Positions 1 to 12,276 of a stretch of 64,000 bases of DNA are shown piece by piece; position 1 is the first letter of the stretch; each line of letters starts with the position of its first letter. This stretch comes from Adineta steineri (lineage: Eukaryota; Rotifera; Eurotatoria; Adinetida; Adinetidae). The stretch covers positions 147,001 through 211,000 of the forward strand of contig CAJNOI010000101.1 in the NCBI GenBank assembly GCA_905250115.1, in the 5' to 3' direction. The notes under the pieces were generated by a model. It saw nothing but the letters and a program-made list of their open reading frames with translations, made no database searches and was not told the origin of the DNA. The position numbers and the translations under genes are program-made.

Positions 1-1998
1 TTTTCGATAAGCGGACGTGCTTTTAGTATAATTTGTGGTTGATGAGGAATTGAAAATTTTGAAATTTGCTCTGAGTGAAAATCTAAACATACCTCTTCGA
101 TCTGAAAGGTTCTGGACCAATATCGGGTACCTTCGTTAGTGAATTGCAGAGAAAGAAAAACGAACAATGTAACTATTTCTTTTCTCTTGCTCTTAATTAT
201 ATTTGTGAGATAGTGGAATAAACCATCTCATATGACAGAGTATGATAATGTAATTGTCGATATCTTGAGGGGTGTGGATGGGTGTGTCATGATTTTTTTC
301 CTTCCTGTTATGGTTTTATCCGATGCAACCACATGTATAGCTATCGTTATGTATATTTGTTATGTATATATATCTTCATATATCTTTTCATCTTTCGTTC
401 TCTCTATCTGTTGTTTCTCTCTTTTTCTTCTTCAAGAAAGATACCTTTTCCAAAGATCGTATTTTATTGAATATCAAGACATGGCAGCAATAGTCATCAA
501 ATGATTACTCATGTAAGATCGATAAAATTATTGTTTATACTTGGAATAAACTAACTTGTTTTTATATATGTGAATCTAATATGGCATTATAATTTGTTTG
601 TTAAATAAATTTAATATAAAAATAAACATAAAAATAATAAATGAGTATGATTAGAGATAAAAAAGATAAATACAGTGAAAGCAATAACAATATTAATAAA
701 AAATCTGGTAACAAAAAAATAATTCCATTGATAATTATCGATTCTATGAAATTTCGAGATAAAGAATTTCGCCATCTAAATTTTGACAATGTCCAAATTG
801 TAGTAGAATTTGGACAACGTTGTCGAATGTCTACAATTGTCCAAATTCTTACGTGTTTACGACAAGTTTTTTTGTTGGGAATTTTCTTGTTGATTTTCCA
901 ACAGAATGAGGGTGTGGGTGTTAAAGTATATGACGAACAAGCTCAACGCGCACCTCCACCTCCACATATACACCCTTCACACCCACACCCACACCCACAC
1001 CCACCCACACCCTAATGAATTAATACTTAGATGAAGTTGTTTGATAGAATATTGATCAGTTGGATCTTCTTTAGTAATGGATGCATCAAGCCAAATTAAA
1101 ATAGCTTCAGTGTTCGTCAATGTATCCAAGTTACAAGTTTGCGATGATGAATAATCGGAGATTTCTTTCGTAATACGTCACTGCTTAACGGACATTTATT
1201 TTTATTTTTATATTTACTATGTAACTGTAAGAATGTAAATGAGTGCATGCTGTCTCGATTATACACCTGAAATATACAGAACCTTTCATTCTTCTCAAAT
1301 AAAAATTCTTTTTATATATACGACAGCAAACACTTCATCTACTGGATGCTGAAAATTTGTTTTCTGTGTGCACCCATAGCTTATTATTCTTGTACATTCA
1401 GTTCGTCTTAATAAAACACAACATTACAAATATCATGCGTTTCTTAATATGTGTTGATAAGAATATTTGCGAGATGTGTTGTTATATGACAGTATAACTG
1501 ATAATAATATATGATATAAAAAATCATAGATTTCTATCGATTATTTTCTTTAACAAACTGTATCTGATCCGCTTGTTTTTACTATATGTGATTTTGACGT
1601 ACATCAGATCATTTTTTGAACGAGTATAATGACATATAAATTACTACTAAATATGATTATAATCCTTGTTTGTATTCTATCAAATGTATTTTGCCCTTTA
1701 CACTAAGTTGTTAAATCTAATAATATTACGCAAATTTTGTCTATTATTTGATTTAATATGTGATACACTTAAAATGAAAACTAAACTACCGGATGTTTCA
1801 TCTTATTTTTTTAATCATTCAATTCTATTAGTATATATTGAAAAAAAGTACTCATTATGTTTATTTTAGAATATTTCAATAGTATCCAGCGTCCTCTATA
1901 TATTGAAATTTTTGTTTCTAACGTTCGTCGCCAAGTAATGTTCGATGTAAATGAAAAGAATTTTGAAATAGCATACACCTATCTAAAGAACAAAAAGG
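1..1998. other. non-coding stretch upstream of ENO4
   Basis: No convincing gene is seen in this 2-kb AT-rich stretch. Open frames are short, low-complexity and lack believable splice partners. It holds a small hairpin cluster near 785-849 and a telomere-like block near 905-1014 (both listed separately). Another G-rich TGTGG-type patch lies near 261-283. Confidence 0.6.
905..1014. repeat. telomere-like CCCACA block bounded by inverted TGTGGG/CCCACA ends
   Basis: The right part is a run of about four to five CCCACA units (about 979-1014). The left end (about 905-919) reads gggtgtgggtg, the reverse complement of the same unit, so the block starts G-rich and ends C-rich. TGTGGG is the telomere repeat described for the bdelloid Adineta vaga. 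An interstitial copy may mark a healed break, an old telomere-associated insertion or simple-repeat expansion. Confidence 0.6.
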
Positions 1999-4365
1999 AT
2001 GTTTGACGATCCACGTACAAAAGCTCGAACTTTTCTTGAATCTTCTTCTATCGTATCAGAACTTGAAGATGTTCTCAATCTTCTTATTGATGAAAAACCA
2101 GATGATCTACATGGTTTTCTTGTAAGCTAAGATATTTTTTTGTATTTGAATTATTTTTCCAATTTTTTTATATCTTCAGGCAAATCATTTTCTTCATCAG
2201 AGTAAACAACCGCAAATTGCTTCTTTGATTTTAAAAAGACTAACAGGTCCAGCTGGAGAGCCAGCTGTACATATTGATCTTACAGTTGCACTTAGAAATC
2301 GTAGTCAGGTAAAAATGACCCAAATATAAAAAAATTCATTTCTTATTGTTTTCTAATTTAAAACTTTTTATATAGCGATATAATGGGTTAACAGTAAATT
2401 TATCATCTGGTAAATTAAATGCGCAGACAATGAAAGATTATGAAACATTTGGTAATTATGAAAAAATTGAAATTTAAACATTTTTTCGTTTGTTTATTTT
2501 AGTTAATTCACCATCATTAGCAACAATATTTAATCGAGTTGATTTATTTGATCATACAACTATTGATGAACTTCTTGCGTATTGATTTGTTCTTTTTTTC
2601 ACCTAATTCTTATACTATTGTTAAATTTATGTAGAAATTTCCGGTCTGAACATGTTCATGAAGTGCCAAAAGTGCCAAAAGTAACAGCACCCCTTGAACC
2701 TGAAAGTTCAACTAGTGAAATTATAGCTGAAGTTTCAACATTAAAATTACCTGCAACCAAACAAAAACCTGTTGTGAGTCCTGCAGTAGTAGTTAAAACA
2801 GGTGGTGCGCCGCCACCAAGTCAAAAAAGGTTAGTTACATATATGGGGTTGATTTAAAATATTTTATTAAATATTTCGTAGAACAACTAAAGAAATTCAA
2901 CCAGTTGAAGTTATTCCCGATGAACCTGAGCCATCATCATTCGCTGGTCAACTATTAATTACAGGAATATCATTAGCTTGCCGTTTAATAACTGCTGAAA
3001 TACAACAATCAAATTTATATCGTCTCATTCAACTTCCATCTGTTACAAATCCTGCTATACCATTACCGATTATACCTATTCTTCAAAGTGGGCCTACATA
3101 TCCCGGCAAACAATCAATTGTTAAGTATTATATGCTTATACCAACTCCCGATGTGGTTCATAATGAAGAGGTAGATGACTTTGATATGTTTCATTTTTTT
3201 TTTTTAAAAGTTTGCATAATATAGTGGATATTTAAATTACACAGTATCATCCAAAATTTACGTGATTCATTAACAACTGCTAAAGGAGCGATTGTATGTT
3301 ATATAAAAATAATATAATTTTTTCTTATTTTTTTCGATGTTCTTAGCTTCAAGCAGGTTATTCCACTGATGATGGATGTCTTGTTTACTCAATGGATAAA
3401 CCCGAACAAGGACTTGATATACTTCAAAATGCTGTGAATACTGTATGTGGTACTAAAGAACATTGGTTTGATTATGGTATACAAATGGGACCTTATGAAG
3501 CATATGATTATGTAAAAATTTTTGAACAGGAAAACATCATTCAATTTTAAATCTTATTATTTTAGACAAATGGTGTATATGAAACCATGGCAGGTGTAAC
3601 AAAATCACCCGATGAATTAGCTGATACTTATACTGAATGGATTAATGCTTATCCACGTTGTATTATGATCATTGATCCTTTTCGACATGCTGTAAAATTT
3701 CCTTTGTTTTTTCTTTTTAATTAATGTATTATAAGAAATGTATATACATATATATATATCTATTTAGGATAAACCTGCATTATCTCGTTTATGTCATCGA
3801 GTATCAAATAGATGCTATGTTACTTCAACTGATACACGTCGTTATCAATATAATGATGATAATGATACAACTAATTGTCATTTAATAAATTTAGATAATG
3901 CTCCAACAGTAACTGAATTGATACAACGTGTAAATACACTTCGTGGTAAATGATTTAATTAAAAAATAAATATGCAAATCTTATTTTCTATAGAAACTCA
4001 TGATTATGCTTTGGGATTATTTGAACGAGATCATCATGAAGTTGCACAAGTTCATTTAGCTGATCTTGTATACAAGAAATATTTCATTTTTATTTATTTT
4101 ATTTTATTTTCTATAGGCTGTTGGTTTTGGTTGTCGTTTTCTCAAACTTCCTGGTCTTCTTTCTTTAGGCGGTCAAACAACATCTGTTATTCTTCAACGT
4201 CTTTCTATAATTCGTGATGAACTTCAAATGAATGATTGTGAACAATCTGCACGTCCTAAACAACATGAATTTATTCATATTCGATCAGCACTCGATATAC
4301 CGGATTTAGAAATGCCACCAACTTCTACGAATACAAAAAATAAAGACAAAAAAAAACGACCTTAA
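1999..4365 (+). CDS. ENO4: enolase 4-like protein (sperm/ciliary enolase family)
   Basis: Twelve exons join in frame to about 582 aa: 1999-2121, 2180-2308, 2376-2451, 2503-2578, 2635-2829, 2882-3170, 3225-3293, 3347-3511, 3566-3691, 3768-3945, 3994-4067, 4117-4365. The N-terminal part has the helical ENO4-type start (ELEDVLNLLIDEKPDDLHGF), then a Pro/Glu linker, then the enolase barrel with GPYEAYDYTNGVYE, an IDPF strand and DLAVGFGCRFLKLPGL. In true enolases the IDPF position reads IEDPF; here the metal-binding Glu is Ile, so weak or absent glycolytic activity is likely, as for ENO4 in general. ENO4 is a flagellar protein in mammals. The tail is Lys-rich. The start at 1999 is the first in-frame ATG; an earlier ATG at 1938 is in another frame and stops. 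Confidence 0.85.
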
Positions 4366-4591
4366 TTTAGATTGTAAAGAAAGAATAAAGAGAAAAAAAA
4401 CACAGAGAAAAAAAAACCCGAAATTGAGCGGTATGTGTCTGTATGCATTTTGTTATCTTTAAGTATAAAGATTAGTATGTGTGCGAAATATGATAGTAAC
4501 TTGGTAAGAGCACAAAAAAAGTTGATTCTAGTTTTTTTTTGTCGTTCTTTTTCTTATTCATTCATTTGTTGGTCGAATGATAAACGAAGAA

Positions 4592-7500
4592 ATGACAACA
4601 AGAGGTTAGTATTGTAATAATATTTTTATTAAAAACAGATTTCAATGGTTTGAAACAAATATTCATTTTTGATTTATGTAACTTGAATATAAACAATGGA
4701 ATGTATAGAATGCAAATTTTGTTACTATTCGTTGGTATTTTTATAATTATAATTCATTTTATTAACAGGTTACATATTCAAGAGAGAACTGAATTTTCAT
4801 TTGGTATTTGTTGGAAGGTTTTATAAAGATACCTTGTGAGAAAAATCTTCAGATTAACTATTGAGATTTCAGTCTTTCTTATTTGAAAAAACAGATCGAT
4901 CTTAGTCCTCTATGTATATGATATTCCTGATTTCTCAGATATATTTACGGTAAAATATCCAATATACTTAATATAATACCATTATCTATTAGGATATGTG
5001 ATATATCGTAAGATTTCGATTTTCTAATTGTCTTTTTTAGTACAAACAACTTCAGGGGGCAAACCATCAACGTTGGTGAGTGTTGTCATTTTTTCTTTCT
5101 TTTCAAATATATTGAACTAAGTAGATATACACAGGATGTTGATTATGCTGCAGCCGAAATTCTTGCTATCAATGCCTGCCATTATGTTCGTTTTGCTCAA
5201 GACAAACCAGTCTTAAAGTAAATCAATTAACTAATTAAATAGTTTTCGAAATAATTTCTATTTAGATTGTATAACTTTTATTATTCAATCTATTGGTATT
5301 GGATAGTATGGTTTGCTGATGTTGCTTTACTTATATTACCTTGTATTGAGCGACCAGCTTATTTTACGTCAGTACCTACATGGGTTGCATTGATTTTTGA
5401 GATCCTTGCTTTATCCATACTTCTTGCATCGTTTATAATATCAATGCATTTACAAAATAAACGAAAATTATTACACGAAGCGGTTTATCCATATGTATTT
5501 TCAGTCGTTTTTATTGTAAATATAAATTGCAATTTATTGATAGATTTTCTTAAAATAATTAATTATATCTATAGTTATCAATTATTGATATGATTATTTA
5601 TTATATATTAATATCAAATACTCATCGATATATTCGATGGTCACGACCACTTCGTGTTCTTTTTCCATTCGCATTACAAACTGGTCAAAATGTATGAATA
5701 AATTCACTTATTTGTTTTTTATTAATATTTTTTGTAAATAGATTCGTCGTGTTATACGAAATATTCTACGAACATTACCAAACATAGCCAATGTTATGTT
5801 TCTTTTCTTACTTTCAGTATTAACATTTACTCTACTCGGTGTTGGTATTTTAAAAAATAAGTAAAAGTTTCAAATAGATTTTTCTGCATTCATCAATATT
5901 TGCTTTTTAATTAGAAAACTAACATATCCAAATGGAAATGAATATTTTACATATTATCTTGATACAGCTTGGGATTTATATGTACTTACAACAACAGCAA
6001 ATAATCCAGATGTTATGTAAGATATATTCATATTCTTCTATAATAACTGACATGAAAATTTTACTAATAAAATAGGATGCCAGCATTTAATAATAGTATA
6101 CTATATGTGATTTTTTTTATGGCTTATCTATTAGTCAATCTATATTTATTCATGAATTTACTTTTGGCTGTTATTTTTTCCAATTATAAACAACAATTAC
6201 AGGAAGAACAACAAGTAATTCGTAAACGTCAATTAGATACTGTTCTGGTTATATTTGAACGTTTATCATCGGATAGTTCAGCGAATCGTATATCCTATGA
6301 AACTTATACTCGTTTAATGCATGCTATTAAATCTGATATTACAGATAATATAGTAGAAGCTTATTGGAAAACATTAAATATTCCTAATAATGAAGATGGA
6401 TTAAGTATGAACAAAAAAATATTTAATAAAATCGAATATTTTTTTATTTAAATAGGTTTAACAAAATTTACTGAATTATTATTTAATCTTAATTTTGATT
6501 TGAGACAACGAAGTTCTGAACAAACAATTCTTCAAAAAAAATGTCCATCGATATATAATTCGAAACCAAGTCGAGTTATTATTGATTTTGTTAATACCGG
6601 GTAAGACATTATTTATATTTATTACGAAAAAAAGACTCGAAATATTTTCTAGTCTTTTTCGAGCTATTATCAATTTATTAATTATTGCAAATGCTATATG
6701 TTTAGCAGCAAGTTATAATGATTTAGAATGGTTCTTTTTAGCTTCATTTGTTGTTGAAGCTCTATTAAAAATGTATGCAATTGGTGTAAAAGAATATTTC
6801 CATCATCGATGGAATATTTTTGATTTTACAATTGTGTTTGTATCAACAACTTATAGTCTTCTAGCAGCTTTTGTTACAAATTGTAGATATATATTCATAC
6901 ATATATATCTAAATCAAAGAATTTTTATTTATTTTAGTAAGCCTTAATAAAGATGTTCTCGATGCAATTTTAGTTATTCGTATATTACGTCTTGTTAAAC
7001 TTGTTGGAAATATTGAAAGGTATGTTTTTTGTTGTTGTATAGAATTCATTCAATAGAAAAAATATTTTCTTTTAGATTTAAAGTTATTTTTGGAACATTT
7101 TCAAAAGTTATACCAACATTGATAACTTATCTTCGAGTTATGTTTGTAGGTGAAAATTAAATAAAATTTATATTTTCAAAAACATCTTTTCCTCTATTTA
7201 TAGATGACTTATTATATATTTGCAATGATTGGTAATTATTTTAAATAAAAATAACAATTTCATTTTTTCTATTATTATAGGGATGGAAATATTTCAATAT
7301 AGAATATCTTATATAGATGCAAATACAACATTAGCTTTAGCTTGTAATGATACTCGACTTATTAATTCAGAATTTGCTCGGTAATATTATGAAAAATACT
7401 TCCAATAGGAAAATGTTTTTGTATGTTTAGAAGTCAATATTGTCGAAATAATTTTAATGATTATTTTTCATCATTGATTGTTCTTTTTGAATTAACTGTT

Positions 7501-8119
7501 GTTAATCAATGGCATGGTAAGAAAATTGAATAAATTATTGACTTTTATCATTTTTATTTTACAGTATTGGCGTCTGGTTTTGTTTTGGTGACAACGAAAG
7601 TGGCACGTCTTTTCTTTCTTGCGTTTCATTTAAATGCTGTTATTGTAGTACTCAAGTAAAATTTTATGAATATATATTTTTTTCTAATTCACAATTATTT
7701 TTAGTATATTTACTGCTTTTGTTATTGATTCATTTCTTAATCAGTATATATTATCACAAAGTAAAAAATTTCCTTGGGTTGAACAAGAAAATATTATTGC
7801 GGAAAGATTGACAGAACAAGGTTATCGAATTATTCGAAGGTAAAAAATAGAAAATGATTATTGAGTATTATTTTTTCCTTTTTGATTATTTTGTAGATTT
7901 GAAAAAGAAAATAAATCAGAAGAAGAAGAAGCAGTAGCTAAGAAAAAATTCAATTTAAAAAAATCGTTACATAATTTTGTACAACCATCGATTTATCGTC
8001 GTATGACAGTTGTTCTTCAATCCATGGGTGAAGACGAACGTGCTCTACTTCTTCGTTGGTCGGGTAATGTCGACCTTGATCCAGATGCTTTGTTACATTT
8101 AACTGACAATACATCTTAA
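4592..8119 (+). CDS. TPCN: two-pore channel (endolysosomal cation channel)
   Basis: Eighteen exons join in phase to about 745 aa: 4592-4604, 5041-5075, 5135-5217, 5266-5515, 5575-5691, 5742-5860, 5915-6016, 6076-6404, 6456-6600, 6653-6882, 6938-7019, 7076-7145, 7204-7231, 7281-7380, 7431-7516, 7565-7655, 7705-7839, 7897-8119. Two six-TM repeats are visible. Filter I reads TTTANNPDVMMPAF (near residue 235), the TPC hallmark. Filter II reads ELTVVNQWHVLASG (near 590). The second-repeat S4 is DAILVIRILRLVKLVGNIER. Animal TPCs are endosome/lysosome channels gated by PI(3,5)P2 or NAADP-linked proteins and conduct Na+ and Ca2+. The first exon is only 13 nt and precedes a 436-bp intron, so the very N-terminus is the least certain part. 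Which paralogue (1, 2 or 3) was not settled. Confidence 0.88.
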
Positions 8120-8360
8120 TTTTTTTATTGATCATATTTAAAAAAGAAAAATAAATTATTCGTTTTTTCGTATTTTTTTCCAACAAAAAGTTCTTTTTCA
8201 TTTGAAAATAGATGAGTGATTAAATAAAGGCAATTATCACACATATACGAATATTCATAAAATTGAAGTGTGTCTTTATGTCACATGAATATGAATAACC
8301 CATTCCTAGGGTAGGTGTGGGTGTAGAAGAAAAGTAGTCCAGACAATTGGCTGTACAAAG

Positions 8361-8475
8361 GCCGAAAAAAAATTGTCAACGTCGAAAAATAAATGACGGA
8401 AAAAAACATCGAAAGAAACAAAGGCCGAAAAATAAATACTGAAGTCATTTTTGTCGACAAAAAAAATGTCGAAAG
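8361..8475. repeat. degenerate short repeat with GNCGAAAA words
   Basis: Within about 115 bp the words gccgaaaa, gtcgaaaa, atcgaaag, gccgaaaa, gtcgacaa and gtcgaaag recur at irregular 15-29 bp intervals, each followed by an A run. No ORF explains it. It may be a decayed tandem repeat or transposon end. Confidence 0.35.
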
Positions 8476-8610
8476 TATCTGGATGTCATCATCAAACTAT
8501 TGTTTTTTCTCTTAATATTATTCACTAAACTTTCATTGATTAGCAAATCATTTAATCCAATAAATTCTCATGTAAACGATTGTTCTAGAACCCCGAGAAA
8601 CTGAGATAAG

Positions 8611-8775
8611 AAGGGTGTGGATGTGTCTGTTGTATTATTGTGCCACCCAAACCCACACCTACAGTCACATCCACACACACACACACACTCACCCACACCC
8701 TACACTCACCTTCATCCGCCCACTCACATCCATCCACATTCATACCCACGTCCTCACCCGCATCATATTCACACC
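8611..8775. repeat. second telomere-like CACCCACA-rich block
   Basis: It begins gggtgtggatgtg and turns C-rich after about 25 bp, with many CCCACA, CACCCA and CCACAC words to about 8775, including a (CA)n run near 8670-8690. The G-rich-left, C-rich-right polarity repeats that of the block at 905-1014. The unit order is irregular, so it is a degenerate interstitial telomere-like or simple repeat. Confidence 0.5.
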
Positions 8776-9195
8776 CGCTACTATAAAGACGACATCGATC
8801 GTGCCGAGCTTCTCGGCGGAATCTCACTACTAGTGGATTCGAAGAAACAAACTTATGAGTTTCTGTCGAATATGTTCACACCTTTTACTTGTTATGTCTT
8901 CTATAATTAATAAACTTCAAATAAAATTTTCCGGATTTCTTAACAACACCCTATTGTGATCATGATGAATTAAATCATTACCCTCGCTCTTTTCTCTTTA
9001 TGAAGAATTATTTAATAATACTAAAACTATATTTATAAAAAAAACAGATAGAAATGTCTATTTATATAGAAGAAATTAAAATGAAACTGTTTTTTTAAAC
9101 ATATCACAGATAAAATATATTATTATACACCAATAAAAAAAGATAGACTTTGTCCATGTATTTAAAACTTTGATTGAGAAAAAAAAATATCAATG

Positions 9196-12100
9196 TCATT
9201 TGCTTTCAAAACAAACTAGAAAAGAAGAAAAAAAACAAATTATACATGAAAATATATTCTATAGAATGACTCACCTTTTTTACATTGATTAAAACATACT
9301 GTATCACTTACTGATAAAGCATTATCAATAGAATAAAGTTTATAACATAAATAAATATGTAGAATTAATAAGAATATACCAATTATCATGACAATATCAT
9401 AGGTAATTCCTTTCCCAGTTATTGTTTTTTCAGTTATTTGTATATTTGATTCACGTAAAGAAATTGTATCTTGTTTTATGTGATTTTCAGGTATTATTTC
9501 AGGTACTATTGATTCTTGAGAATCTTGTTTTATAATCGATAGTGATTTTATAATTGATTTACGTTTGATTTGTGTTTTTTGTTGTTTTTCAAGTCTTCGA
9601 ACTAAAAATGAAAAGAAATTTTATCTTTCTAGAAAATATTATTTTATTTACCTTGTTCATTAACTCCATTTTCTATATATGTATGAGAATTTTTCTCAAT
9701 AAATGCTACAAACAAAAATTAATATTAAAGATAGAAAAACATTTGTTTTTATTACTTTTAATAAAACCATATACACTTTTAATATATCTGATTTCAGCAG
9801 TAACTCGTAATGAACTATGTTCAGAATCACATTGTACCATACAAAATTTTGTTGCAACATAAAATGCATCAGTGTATTTCATTCCTTCGTTATATACTTC
9901 TGTATTTAGGACGTACATTAAATGTGGTTTGTCAACTTCTAATGTCTATAGAAATATTTTATAGATTAAAAAAAACGGCCTGACTAAATAAGCATACTTG
10001 TTTTTCTCGACAGGTTAGGGTATTCGTACCCAAAATAGATTGTGAAACTGTTTTGTATATTACTTGACGTTCTCGTTTGTTTGTTTCATTATTTGAATTC
10101 CATTCACCATAAGTAAATTCTATTAATATAGAATAAGAGATACTATATATATTGATTTAAAAAAATTTACCTGTTAATTTTTGTGAAACATGAAAATCAC
10201 GTGTAAATTCATTATCATCACATATTAACTCGAAAAGTTTATCAACACTGAAAGTAAATGTTCGTTCAGCATATGTTTTTGCCAAATGAGTTTCACATGA
10301 ACAAGTAGGTAAATAATTTATAGGTTCATTATCTAAATATAAATGAAAATAACCCTTTTTATTTCTTTGTTAGTTATAATACCTAATGATAATGAAACAG
10401 TTGCTTGATGAACTAGTTTTGGTCGTTTCGTTGATGGTCTTGGAGGTTTTGAAGATACTTCATTTGATTTAGTATCAGGCGCTGACTAAAAATAATACTT
10501 ATAAGTATAAAGAAAATTTTTTTTAATTTAAAATGTTTGAAAGATCTTTAGGGATGTGATTTTTTTGGATATTTTTACCTCATTTTGCAACATATTGTCC
10601 TGAATATATATCAATGACGTTGCTTTTTTGTTTACGTACTATTCAACAAAAGACTATTTGAAAAAAGGAAATGAAAGTGCTGAGTCAGCACTGTTGACTC
10701 AGCAAAATTTAGGGCGTACGCAGAGAACGGCAATCAATCAATTACCTTTCACCTATGTCTAACAAACTAACGAAGTAGAACAAAAGATAAGAACGAAAAA
10801 TTTGTATAGAAACTTATATTTTTTTTTATTGGCAGTTTTCGATATAGCATGTGACGTTTACCTCAGTAGGAATATCAACAGTAGTTTCTAAATTAATAGA
10901 TTCTTCACTATCGACAGTTGACTCATCGTGATTTTGTTGATCAGCATACACAAGCGATCGTAATTTTTGGTAATCTATTGGCTATGACAAGACAAAAAAA
11001 AATCATACGATTTTATTTATTATAATATAAATATTACCTGATCGAGTAATGCATTTTGCCATAATCGAAATATAGCAATGAAAACTTTTTCTCTTGGTGT
11101 TAGACTAACAAAAGAATATTGTTCTTGATTTTTTGTTCGTATTTTAATTGCATTTGGAACAAGTTTAGCAGACTTTTCTCGTGTAATACTGATTATATCC
11201 GTATAAGGAATACACAACTAAATAAAACAAAGTTCATTTAGTTTAATTTAAAAAAGAAAACAATATTTAACGTACACTTTCTTCCCATCTGAAAAAACAT
11301 GTATAAAAGGAGAAGTAGTTGACGGACAGAAACATTCGTCCATGTATAAACACATCTTTTCGCCATGCACATGGGAAAGCTATAATAAAATGATAAATTA
11401 AAAAGATAATGAGATGTATATTATATACCGATAATTAACTGTTCATCTGATGGTAAATCGTTGAATATCTTACTAAAATCTTCATCACGTAATTGGAAAC
11501 CCTATATAAGAAAAAAAAAACATTGATACAATCTGTCTGATTGGTAATTAATAGAAGAGAGACTATGGGAAGAGATATATTAGCTCAATTTAAATTTTAA
11601 TGACATAGATGAAAGATCTTATTTTTAGTCGAATAAAAATCATACCGTTCGTCGAACTGTTTGTCGTCGTTTTTTACCACTTGTTTCAGGAAGAGATATC
11701 GTTGCTTTTATTTTTTTACATTTTGTTTTCGTCGATTTTTGATCGGTATCAGCTGATATATAATTTGTTTGGTCTTGAACATTAATTTCAGTTGAATTAA
11801 TTAAATTTAGTTCATCATCTTCACTAACCACATCTAAAAGAATTAGAAAACTTGACCTATTTTTATCTACTTTTACATATCGATAACATACTAGTTTGAA
11901 TATTAGTGCTAGGACTCTTTTTATCAGATGAGATTCTATTCAATAATTTAGCTGGAGCTGTAAATGTACGAGAACGGCCAGAATCTGGTGATACTTCATC
12001 TGTATGTTCATCGTGATTTTCATTTGATTGTTTATTGTTGTTGTTGTTATTATTATTATTAATGTTTATAATACCATTTATTGACTTAACTGATAAACCA

Positions 12101-12276
12101 TCGGAATGATATAATGAATCATCTTTTTCTGATCTTTGTTTTTTTACTTTTCTTTTGATATGATTAATCACAGAAATTGGAATGAGATTTATGGGACCAG
12201 TATGTGAATTACTTCGTCTTCTTGTAGGTTTTTGTTCCAACTCTTGTTTTTCTTTATTAACACCATGACGTGACAT
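9196..12276 (-). CDS. GRAMD1: GRAM and VASt domain protein, Aster/GRAMD1 family sterol transporter
   Basis: Fourteen exons (high to low): 12276-11892, 11833-11646, 11501-11429, 11379-11276, 11217-11038, 10981-10862, 10599-10579, 10485-10383, 10332-10171, 10119-9998, 9945-9756, 9705-9652, 9601-9275, 9215-9196; all phases fit, about 682 aa. A basic, disordered N-terminus (1-190) leads to a GRAM domain (about 192-310: FPCAWRKDVFIHGRMFLS, LCIPYTDIISI). A VASt domain follows at about 391-550 (FHVSQKLTEFTYGEW, PHLMYVLNTEVYNEGMKYTD), and one TM helix at about 636-658. This is the Aster plan: an ER-anchored protein that binds plasma-membrane lipid by GRAM and moves cholesterol with VASt. The last tiny exon rests on a strong donor (aaaaaagGTGAGT) and a ctag acceptor; reading through would instead stop at 9240. 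A longer N-terminus from 12333 is also open. Confidence 0.87.
10579..10599 (-). other. GRAMD1: 21-nt microexon of the GRAMD1 gene
   Basis: Seven codons (DNMLQNE), preceded by tatattcag and followed by gtaaaa on the minus strand, in phase 0 like both neighbouring exons. It can be included or skipped without changing frame and lies in the linker between the GRAM and VASt domains. Confidence 0.55.
10678..10704. promoter_or_regulatory. tandem MARE/ARE-like sites in a GRAMD1 intron
   Basis: Positions 10678-10690 read tgctgagtcagca, a perfect 13-bp match to the palindromic T-MARE bound by Maf/CNC bZIP factors. Positions 10692-10704 read tgttgactcagca, one base off the same consensus. Both contain an AP-1 core and a TGACnnnGC-type antioxidant element. 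They lie 14 bp apart in the 262-bp intron before the microexon. Function is inferred from motif only. Confidence 0.45.

Larger units (their letters stand above)
8120..9195. other. convergent spacer between TPC and GRAMD1
   Basis: Non-coding spacer where a plus-strand and a minus-strand gene converge. It holds a patch with recurrent GNCGAAA words (about 8361-8475), a CACCCACA-rich block (8611-8775) and AT-rich DNA from 8900 to the GRAMD1 3' end. Confidence 0.6.

Noticed and set aside
232-504. Two overlapping frames of 62-90 codons
   Set aside because: Low-complexity hydrophobic translations in AT-rich DNA; overlapping frames look alike in quality, which suggests chance.
8585-8910. Overlapping His/Pro/Thr-rich frames on both strands
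   Set aside because: They arise from translating the CACCCACA block; the repeat itself is the feature.
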